Under the pieces are notes generated by a model. That model saw only the letters and a list, made by a program, of their open reading frames with translations. It was not told where the DNA came from and searched no databases. A DNA stretch of 64,000 nt, taken from Siphonodentalium dalli. Lineage: Eukaryota; Mollusca; Scaphopoda; Gadilida; Siphonodentaliidae. The stretch spans positions 42,621,912-42,685,911 of the forward strand of contig CP136064.1 of assembly GCA_032622095.1 (NCBI GenBank), in the 5' to 3' direction. Below are positions 39,701-51,700 of this stretch, one piece after another. The translations under genes and the position numbers were made by a program. Position 1 is the stretch's first letter. Every line of letters begins with the position of its first letter.

Positions 39701-42700
39701 CAAACGACCTGCTGAACTTATTATCTGAACATTTCCTAAGGGAACTACTCGTCAATGAGTATTTAGTATAGAAAGGGTTAACGAACCCTTTATTGACCAA
39801 ATAGTTCACTTGGGGAATGTTCAAATAATAAGTTAGGACATTTATTGAACTTATTATATGAACATTCTCTACAAATGAGTGATTGAGTGTCCTATATTTT
39901 CTACAATTATATAACAAAGAAACCCTAAAATAAATAATAGACCATTAAATACGTGCATTTTTATACATGAAGTGGACTAATCCATTCTGTAATGAAAGGG
40001 TGAAATCATAATTGCATTAGTCCAACATAAAATGAAAGAGTGCATCTTTAACAGAATGAGTGAAACTGATGGTTCATGCTTCTAAAGAGCATCAACCAAA
40101 TATCATATATACTTCCACATTTAAGTCAGTCAATATATGGTACAAATATCTAAACACATGCTTACTGGGTTGATTCTCTGTATGGTCTGATCTAGCATTT
40201 TACCTTCAGGCATAAAGCTCATGAATAATTAATGTTTATAGGTTTCCTCAAACAGAAGACACATCTGCTTCATTCATGATTAACTATTTTTCACAACACA
40301 AATGGTTATTGCTGAACAAATATGCTATGTTACAACATTATCAGGGATGTGGCGACAGGTGGGAGGGTTTGGTGGGTGTGTGTCACCCCCTCAACTTTGG
40401 TCAATATTTTCAACAGTTGGAAATTTCATGCCTGACACATGATCTCAGCTGGAAATTTCTTACCCAAAAAGAGGAAAAACAGCTTGAAATTGTTGTGATA
40501 GTTTTATTTTCTGACCATTATTAACCCTTTACCCAACAGAAGGGCCCTGTGCCAATGCATTCTCTTATATATGCGAGTCGACCATAGGTCGCCTCGCATA
40601 TATAAGAGAATGCATTGGCTTAACACATTAAAAATTATAAAATTGTTAAAGAATGTAAGAAAAAATGGTAAAAAGTGTTAAAAAAAGATTTTTTTTTAGG
40701 CCAATGCATTCTCTTATATATGCGAGGCGACCTATGGTCGACTCGCATATATAAGAGAATGCATTGGCACAGGGCTAACTATCACAATGTGGTCAAGGAG
40801 CCGGTTCCAATGATATCCATATTTGTATGGTTCTATTGAGACAGACCGAAGATATTTTAGGCTGTTGAAGCTTTATTTGGCCGGTTTTGGCCGGTTTGTT
40901 GGGTAAAGGGTTAAGAATGAAATTTGTTGTTTTCAGACCAAAAGTTGAACAATTCCCTATTCCCGGTCAAATTTTTGGATGAAATACATATCAGTTTGAA
41001 AATTCCAACCATGGGGTGGGGGTTATGGGCAGGCAGGTGGTTGCAGTTGGAAATTCCAAGCCTCTAGACAGATCTCTGAATAAGTTTGTTGAACATTTAT
41101 TTCTCACCTGGCCGAGACGGGTGGAGTAGGAACTGGAGACATGAATTGTCTTGGTCCTGAAGCCTACAAAAATAAGGATATTATCAGTGATTAAGTTTTG
41201 GCAAGAACGTGATTTTCAGTGGAAATGCAACTAAACTTCAAGTTTTTATTGTTGAATCTTTTGATGATTGACTGGTGACAATTTTTCTCAATGATAGTGT
41301 TGAAACTACATGTACTAGGGCAGTCCCTACTGGTCAATTTTATTAGTTGACACCAATCATATATATAACCCGAAAATCTAGTCCATATTCATCTAAGTAT
41401 TAAATTCAATAAGCACCTGTTTGTGTCACAATGTTTGACAGCAAGTCTTCACAGCTGTTTGTCATTGCAATTTGGAAAATTCATATAAAATGTACATCTC
41501 ATATATATTTTGAAGACCTCTGTCTGTCTGTTTGTCTGTCTGTCTGTCCTTAATACAAATCTACGATTCTCGACCGATCGGGACGAAACTTGGTACGTGT
41601 GTGTAGTTTGACCAGGCGGTCGACGTTGTCGTATTGGCGAGCCCATGCTGCGTCCGTTTCGCGCATGCGCAGACGAGATCTCGGAAACGGGTGGAGCTAT
41701 CGACTTCAAATTTGCTATGTGAATGTATCTTGCCCCGGATACAAATTTTATCGGGTCGCCGAGCCCGTGCGACGCCAGCTTCGCGCATGCGCAGACGAGA
41801 TCTCGGAAACGGGTGGAGCTATCGACTTGAAATTTGCTATGTGAATGTATCTTGCCCCGGATACGAATTTTATCGGGTCGCCGAGCCCGTGCGACGCCAG
41901 CTTCGCGCATGCGCAGACCAGATCTCGGAAACGGGTGGAGCTATCGACTTGAAATTTGTTTTTTGAATAGCCCGGACAACGTCGGGCTCATCGGCTAGTC
42001 TATATATAAAAGAGTAGGATCTGTCAGTCTATCTAGATCTGTCTGTCTGTTCGCAATTTTTCTCCCAAACATCTGGACCAATTTTAATCAAATGTAATGT
42101 GGTGACTCAGGGGACCCCGGCGATGTAATAGCGTGTTTAGTTTTTCAAAATTTTTATTAAAAAAAAAACTGAGTTCAATCTAAATTTTTTTTTTTTTTTA
42201 AAGATCAAAATGTTTAAACAATCAAATTGTGCGCAAAGTGAACAATGGGGCCAAGAGGTATGTGGCCCCTCCGACACTTAATAAAGGCACCCAATGGGAG
42301 CCTGTTTCAGCCAGTTTGTCAATATTTATCACCAGCACAGTATCAAGTTTTCTGTTTCACAAATAGTGAGCAGAATAATTTTTGGAAGAAATTCCATGGT
42401 GAAGTAATGTTGGTGTGCGTTTCCGACAATGTTAGTCATGTAGACAGACTTTCACATAGCTTGGATGCAGCCAGCATCCTATGCATGTGAAATGTAATGA
42501 TGAGTTGAAATGACAATGTGTTTATCTATGTGATGTCACATCAAAAACACCGCTCATCAAGGATTTTGTGAGCACATTGTCACATCGGAAATGACTGTGA
42601 CGATAAAACAATGAAACCATTTTAATTGTAACACCAAACAACCATAAAATACTCAGTGTTTTGGATATGTGATCATGCATAACTTGTGATCGTTTAACAA

Positions 42701-45700
42701 TTTGCTCCAATTGTGACATTGGAAGGGAGCATCTTTACGGAGGGTGGGTAATAGGTCACGGATTCAGGTGTGACAGCAGAACTTTCTAACAACATCTTGG
42801 GGGGACTCATAGACCAGGGATGTGAATTTATAATAGTGTAATCAGGGCTAAGCAACTGGTCTGTACTTTATAAACGCAGATGACATTAATTATGTCCATG
42901 TATTGAATGCATTTTGCCATGAAACTTAAACTGTATCTTTCTTGGTAAATATGGCGATTAGTCAACAGACCATTATGTAAACGATTATCGCCAAAATTTG
43001 TTTCAACATCGACTGGTCAATTAATCGTCAACACTACTCTATGATATATTTCATCAGTACACAAATAATTAATGGTTCATCAATTGTTTTGTAGCCATGC
43101 ACAAATCTTACAATTGCAAATATAGTAGAGGCGCTTAGTGGTAAAATTGGAGGAATCGTGTATTTTGAGATAAAACCATGAAACTAAGAATTTTTATGTC
43201 ATTTTGCTTCAATACACATATTTGTCTAAAGTATGTTGTTCATTGTTGCAATTACTGTAAAAGTATAAAATAAATAACTTACTAAAAAAAACTTAAAGTG
43301 ATGTGAAACAGCATCATTGTTATAAACGATCAACACACATTGACACAATCATTGTCGTAATGTTTATGCCCAATAATGTGTTCCGAATAAAGTAATAAAT
43401 ATTTACATTTGTGCATCGTGTTCCCTGAATTGGTAGTCGATATGGTTGGAATTTTCGACAATCTCAGTTCATTGCTACATTCTTCCAATGGGGATAGTGT
43501 TTGGATATGAACAGATTGGTTTTATTCATTGAAATAAGTCCACAAAACTCAAAACTATCACCAAGTATTCATAGTAATAATTTTGATGCCCATGAAAAAC
43601 GTAAGACTCCATGGCACTAAACCTACAAAAAAAGTCTGTTAAAGAATATAAGAAAACATTATTAAAATTGTAAAAAATAATACCAAATGATGAAAAATTA
43701 TTAGGCCAATGCATTCTCTTATATATGCGAGGCGACCTATGGTCGACTCGCATATATAAGAGAATGCATTGGCACAGGGTATATGGGTTGATACAAAAAT
43801 CGGACCTGGCACTGAAAGGGTTAACTAATAATGCACGTATAGGCAGTGAGTAAATAAGTTACCTTGAGAGGAACAGATCTGTGTTTCTTGAGAGCACCTT
43901 TACAATGAAATGCAGTAAAGCAACCTGCACAGTAATCTTCAGAACACTGGACACATGACTGAAAAAATGGTGGATTTAGACAACATTAGTGAAACAGTAA
44001 ATGCAGAGAATGAAAGAAATGTCTCCAGTTAGAAATACCAACTTATTTATTGATTATAAGTAGGTCTATTCATAAAATTTGTATTCTATACCCAGTTCTA
44101 CCATTACATTTTTTTCCAATCAATGTCGCAATGATATGGTGAAGTTTTCAGGCTGGGTGGAAATTGGTTGCATACAAAAAGACAACGTTTCCAATGATAT
44201 AAATAACTAATATTTACACATTTATCATTTTAAAATCATGACTCAAACAAAATTATACAGGCATGTCATCATTTTACATACATTGGTTTATGCATATAGC
44301 CCTGACAAGTTTGATCCATCACAGCCAATCTACGTAATCATAAATAAAAGGTCAGCAGACCACAGTGTCCCCCGACAACATGGCAAGTCGATGCCGCTTT
44401 GTTAAAGAAATTAAAAAAAAATGTTGAAATTTTCTAAGTCGAAAAGGGTTAATAACTCCATAAAATAAATATTAGCTATATAGATGTTGCAAATCACCAA
44501 CATGTTAGGAACAATATCCCAAAGTTTCAAATCTCTACATTTAAAACTGTAGGAGGAGTTGATTACACCATGAAGGTACCCAATCTCATCCAAAAGGCAA
44601 AAATGTTCCAAATTTTCTAAGTCGAAAACCCCCCAAAAATATGGAAAAAATGATATTTTTGATTAGCTATATAGATGTTGCAAATCACCAACATGTTAGG
44701 AACAATATCCCAGAGTTTCAAATCTCTACATTTAAAACTGTAGGAGGAGTTGATTACACCATGAAGGTACCCAATCTCATCCAAAAGGCAAAAATGTTCA
44801 AAATTTTCTAAGTCGAAAACCCCCCAAAAATATGGAAAAAATGATATTTTTATTAGCTATATAGATGTTGCAAATCACCAACATGTTAGGAACAATATCC
44901 CAGAGTTTCAAATCTCTACATTTAAAACTGTAGGAGGAGTTGATTACACCATGAAGGTACCCAATCTCATCCAAAAGGCAAAAATGTTCCAAATTTTCTA
45001 AGTCGAAAACCCCCCCAAAAATATGGAAAAAATGATATTTTTGATTAGCTATATAGATGTTGCAAATCACCAACATGTTAGGAACAATATCCCAGAGTTT
45101 CAAATCTCTACGTTTAAAACTGTAGGAGGAGTTGATTACACCATGAAGGTACCCGATCTCGGACGCACGGACGCACGGACGCACGGACGGACGGACGGAC
45201 GGACGGACGGACGGACGAGGGTCATTTCTATAGTCCTCCGACGGAAACGTCGGGGGACAATTATGGAAACTGATGACATTCAATTACAGTACTGTGAGTG
45301 TCCTGTTCAAATTCAGAGTCAGAAGCAGAAATCATGGATGACTGCCTAACCATTAGGTGTATGACTAACAACATAATCATAGTCTATCACATTCAATGTG
45401 AACTTCAGTAAATAACATGAGCAGTACAGATTACTGTGCTGTCAGCATTCAATAGGTGCACTGCAAGGAGTATGAGTATCTCCAACGAAGGTGGCTTTTC
45501 ACTGAGATTCATTAATTTTCTGAGGTGCCATCATTTGAAATATGCCTTAATCTGGCCAGCAAAGACTGGACAAACCTGCAGCATGTGGATATCCTTCGGT
45601 TCATTATGGTTCATGAATATCCCAAAGATCATTCACATTCACTCTAAGATGATGGAGATATAGGGCTGGAGATATTTTACACTGTAAGGTCCAAAATTTT

Positions 45701-48700
45701 AGAAGAACGGAACGGACAAAACATGTTACATGTGGATATTGTTCCCTTCATATTGCCGCATTACCATACTATATACTGCCTCATTACCATACTATATACT
45801 GCCTCATTACCATACTAAATACTGCCTCATTACCATACTATATACTGCTGAACAGTATGATATGGATCCAGAATCTTACCCAGACAGCAGTGCGGTCCTC
45901 GCATTGACCACATTTTGGCCCCTTAGATTTCCTGTCCAATCCTTCGAAACCTCTCTTAGCAATATATGCAACTGTCCCTGGCTGAGAACTCCTCTGTGGA
46001 AGATCTGTAATCAGATGGAGAAAAAAAGAGGGAATTAATACTGACCTCCTTTTATAAATGAACCGTAACACAGATTATCAGAATATTTATGCATTTTTGA
46101 AACATTAAAGTATTTCAAGCTCTAATTTCATTGTTAAAATGTTTATATACCCAGGTCATATTTATAGGATTGTAGAGTGTAGCTACCCTATAGCCCTAAA
46201 CAGGTAACTATACTGGCACAGAATCCTCTATTGTAGAAATGTAGAAATTCTGAATAAATGTTTCAGTGCGTGTACATACGGACACACGTTGGTAGAAGTT
46301 GTCAACTTGTGTTTTGTCTGTGTAAGATGCAATTATACCCTCCGTAACAAAGTTATGGGCAGTATATATACTTGTCTGGATGTCTAGCCATCCGTCTGTC
46401 AGCGAACACAATATTGTCAGAGCATGTATTCCTGCATTTTTCAGTCAACTTAAACTTGGCACAGACATTTAGTACCATAGGAACCAGTGCACTTACAATT
46501 ATGAGGTCCGTCTGACTTTATTTAGTGGAGTTATCGCATTTTTCAACTTTTCGCAACATGCATAATTTTGTCAGAGCCTGTATTCCTTGTTTTTTTCTTT
46601 GAAAAAAAATATGTTAATATGGCTAGTAGTAGTACTTAAAGTTCTCCAATTGCACTGTAGGGGTATCTTTAGTGCCATTGGTGCAGTCCTACTTCTAGTT
46701 TATTCATGATTGATTCAGGAAAATACTATTCAGTAAATATGAGATAAATAAATTTTAGGCAAAATGAAACAATGACACTGTGTTGTAGGGCCCTACGAAT
46801 TGTAGGTTTTCATTTCTCAATATCTTGATTCAAATAGGGCAAAATATTTGAAATCGCATCAAATATTGAATCAAATCATTGACTCGAGTGCATCAAGATT
46901 TAAGATATGAAGCAAATTTGGAGAGCACTTGAATTGAATAGTCGTAAGAAATCAAAAACATCATTCAGATAAGAAATTGTCCATGGATCTTGTATTATCT
47001 AATCATATTAATAAGCCTTCTGTTCAATAAAACATTTACCACGTGATCGGAATCAACAACACAGACAGTATGTATTACTAGAATATGCATGCGGGTCATT
47101 TTCGTCATAAATATAGATGGATGTGACTGCGATGAGTGATGGAAGGGGAGTAACTATGTTTAACATGATTCCGAACTTTCGTATTCGGCAAACTTTGTCA
47201 GTCTCAGTATGGTATACTGAATTCTGCCAATAACATAATTTTTAACTCCTTGAGGGTGGCAAGGTTTTACAAATGATTTTGTATGTAATTCCCTTTTGAC
47301 TCCAAATTCCTGGAATCTTGCATCCTGGCCTGTTCTGGCAGTCATTATTTAGAGATTGTGTAATTTGTGCAGTCTATTATGACACTATTATCAGTATCTG
47401 TGGTTGTTTGTTAGTACCTTCCCGCCAAAAGTAAAATTTTCAGATAAACAATTTCGAATCACACCGAATTTAATAGATTCACAGAGCCCTACTGTTTTGG
47501 TGGGTATTAAATGTGAAATAATCATTATAAAATTTGGAGAGTGGGTACTGAATAATGGTTATTAATTTGACACAAACTAATTTTCATTCAGCAAATTCTT
47601 GACAAAATGGCTGCCCATTGATACTGGTCTGTTGTCAAGAGTTTGCGGTCTATGAAGCTTTGTTAGAAGGCCTCAAAATATGATGCTGGACTAGCAGGCT
47701 AGTATCACTAAATTCAGCCTCTGCATGGCCGCATCTGCTATGGGAGACCTTGACAAATATTTAAGTTCCCAGATGGTGATGTGCACCCATTGGGCACCTC
47801 GATTGTGCAATGTGTCGTCTGTAAATTTGGGAATATATAGAAACTAAACTAAAAAAGAAAAAGAAGGTTTTTAAAGAAGTTTCTAAAGAAACTATATAAC
47901 TTGTTCATTTGATAATAAAGATAATTTCCAGAGAAGATGAGGCCTAAGCAGAATGAGGTAACCAGAGGGGTAATTTAGTGATGCTAGCCCACTGTGTGGG
48001 GTATCGTCATTGAATTCACCCTATGGGGGACCTCATTCAGTAAATGACAAGCACAATATTTTGAGGCCAGATTGTTAGAATTCTTAACAGAGTTTTGTCT
48101 GGGCTTTTTATCACAGAAATCCAACAATCAGAATCCTGACATACAACAAATTACTATCACAAAGGGTTTGCTGACTGAGCAGTAGTCTGACCATCACTCA
48201 TATAGCATTATGTACTAACCTATTGGCTGATCTCGAAGAATCCTCACCTTTCTTCTAGTTGGTGAGTGTTGACTTCCAGGAATACGATCTTCATTTTCCT
48301 GCTGAAACATTATGAAAGTGATTTCAATGAAAGTTAGCCAGTTTTCAAGACAATAGATTTTCCAGTTAATAAATCACATTGTGTTCTAGTTACAAACTAT
48401 ATTAGTCATTTGTAAATCTTATAGTAGGTTTTATCTTAAATTTCTAAAAAAGGAAAATTTAAAAAACAGTTGTGAGGTGTAATAGAAACATATTTAAAAA
48501 CTATTAAAAAATGCTTGAAAATGTACAACCCTTAGAAATACAACACAAAATACAACATTATATATGACCTACCGTTCATAAGATGCAACTAAAAGTCTTT
48601 AAAGACATAGTATGCAGTTATTTCAGTGAATGCACAGTGCAAGAATGTAGCATTCAACTGATATTACCGAAAATTCCAGCCATAAGGATGATACATTAAC

Positions 48701-51700
48701 CCTTTACCCAACAAACCGGCCAAATAAAGCTGCAACAGCCTAAATTATCTTGGGTCTGTCTCAATAAAACCATACAAATATGGATATCATTGGAACCGGC
48801 TCATTGACCACATTGTGATGGTTACAGTTATGCCCTGTGCCAATGCATTCTCTTATATATGCGAGTCGACCATAGGTCGCCTCGCATATATAAGAGAATG
48901 CATTCTTTAACAATTTTATAATTTTTAATGTGTTAAGCCAATGCATTCTCTTATATATGCGAGGCACAGGGCCGTTCCTAGGGTAAAGGGTTAACCCGAA
49001 AAAAAAATACAACACCTAAACTAAGCACAATTGTAAACAAATACTCCTCATTTCGGGACAATGGTCGTGTATGTAAGCAGGACTATGCACCGATGCCATG
49101 CCTGGAAGTAACAGGTAACAATGTATACAGCACAATTTACCGCCCGACAGCTTGTTCTCTCATCAGACTCGCCATGATGCGGCTTTGCCTTTGATGTCAA
49201 GGCCGACGTTTGGCCGTCATCTTCAAAGAATTCTGTGTGCGACATGTTCTCACAGTCCATGGTGGGCCAGCAGCTTTCTTTGCTTTTGATTTCGGCGCCG
49301 ACTCAACTTATTATTAAAAATGTCCAGGTTGTACTTGGCAATAAATGTGACTGCATCCCTGTCACCCTCACAAGAGCTCAAATATCTGCCACTGTCTACC
49401 TATATCGCTCTTTTAGCAGACTTAATGCGAAGCACATGCTTTGCCAAAATATGTAACGGTGGCTCGCGGCCAAGATTAGCTATACTTCATGCAATTTTGC
49501 ACAGTTACTGTCATGTCGTGTGCACAGTTTGCAGAAACATCAGGCGCATCAGCAATTCTGGGCAGTATTTAATAGTAAAGATATGTTTATAACTACATCG
49601 GGAAGAATGAGAGAGTGAGTATTCATTGTTCTATATATACACTGAGAATTTATAACTGTGTTCAGAATGGATGTAAAATGGTCATTGCAATTTTGCATTT
49701 ATCACTTGTTTACCTGGATGTAATATAGAGCTCATGTATGAATGATTAATTGACTAACCATCGACTATAATGGTTGATTAGTCAATTCTGAAAACTCATA
49801 GTCGTGGCAAACCTACTTTTAAATCCCAATTCGTGGAAAATATTTTGAAAAAAAATATTTCCAATTGTCAGAAGTGTCAGTACTAGCAGACTTGTTTACG
49901 TGACCTGAAAGTATTATTTTATACCCCTGAACCTACACAGAAAGTTCAGGAATACACCGTCTTTAATATGATATTAACCCATTCATGACTGGAGCTTCCT
50001 GAAATTTTGCGAAAACCCTGCGCTGATGCATTCTCTTACATGTCAGTCTCCCATAGGGAGCCTCGCATAAATAAGAGAATACATTGGCCTAACATTATTT
50101 ACCTTGACCTTGTAAGCCATTGCATTCTCTTATATATTCGAGGCTCCCTATGACAGACTCACATATAAAAGAGAATGAGCTGACACATGATTTTTAATGC
50201 TGCACCAGCGCAGCTCCCATGAAAGTGGTAAAAAGTATTTATACCCTTTGTTTCTTCTGGTTCTTCTTGGCAAGAACGTCATCTGCATATGTTGTAAGAC
50301 CACCAGTTTTCCCTCTGCTCCAGAACTGACCACCTTTACTCCTAGATGAGAAAAATATGTACTAGTAAGTACAAACCATCACTAGCTATAGTACAAGAGT
50401 AAGCCCACATGTTCTCTGGCATTAAAATGTGATGGCTCGTTTGAACCCCAAAATTATGTATACTTAATTTGGTAATACCTACGTGGCAGATTTCTGAACA
50501 AAGTTTCAACAAACATGTTGATATAGCACTGAAAAAAAAAGTGGTTTGTTTCTTATGTTTTTCGGTAAATTTGAGATTGTTTAGTATTCGGAGGTGACTT
50601 AATTAATTAAAAATAACTGAACAAACCAAGTTGCATGGGGATATTATTCCCTTCATGCTGCCTCATTAGCATATTAAAGATCATTCAAACATGACAGGGT
50701 TCATGCTGGCTGGAAAATGTTGGCCATTTCTGAATTACTTGTATTTGGCCATTTTTCTAAAATTTTGGTCAAATTGAAAACCAAACTATAGGATCATTGA
50801 GAAAACCGAAACTATAAGAAATAATAAATAAAACAAGAGGTGGCATCAGAGATGCTGTGTCTCGTGTTCGGTGGCTTACCGCCGGTGGCTACCGCCAATT
50901 GGTGTGCATCAGTATCGGTAGACCAATTAATAGGTAAAATCGAAAAATGACTAATTAAGGGCCATAACTCAATCAAATTTTATCGGGCCAAGCTGGTTTT
51001 CGAACTCGTCCGAAATATTCTTGGCAAGTATGTCTATTCCAAATTTTAAACAAATCGGAGGACGTTTGTTGAAGTTATCGCGCTAACGAGCTAAAAATTC
51101 ACGAAAAATGACTAATTAAGGGCCATAACTCTATCAAATTTTATTGGGCCAGGCTGGTTTTCGAACTCGTCCAGGATATTATTGGAAGACACTTATATAC
51201 CAAATTTTAGTTGAATCGGATGACGTTTGTTGAAGTTATCGCGCTAACGAGCTAAAAATTTGTACAAAATGACTACTTAAGGACCATAACTCTATCAAAT
51301 TTTATCGGACCGGGCCGGTTTTCTAACTCGTCCGAGGTATTCTTGGGAGACATCTATGTATCAAAATTTCAATCAAATAGGATGATGTTTGTTAAATTAT
51401 CGCGCTAACGAGCTGAAAATTTATGAAAAAATTACTAATTAAGGGCCATAACTCTATCAAATTTTATCGGAACAGGCCGGTTTTCGAACGCGACCGATAT
51501 ATTCTTGGGAGACACCTATATACCAAATTTCAATCAAATCGGATAACGTTTGTTGAAGTTATCGCGCTAACGAGCTGAAAATTCGTGAAAAATGATTAAT
51601 TAAGGGCCATAACTCTATCAAATTTTATCGGACCTGGCTGGTTTTCGAACTCGACCGAGATTTTCTTGGGAGACACTTATATACCAAATTTCAATCAAAT

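Noticed and set aside
41449-41966. 110-153 codon frames on both strands
   Set aside because: They read through three 122-bp direct repeats; the peptides simply repeat the unit.
44798-45283. 161-codon minus-strand frame
   Set aside because: Produced by the ~191-bp tandem units and the (GGAC)n tract (Arg/Pro/Ser runs). It is not a protein gene.
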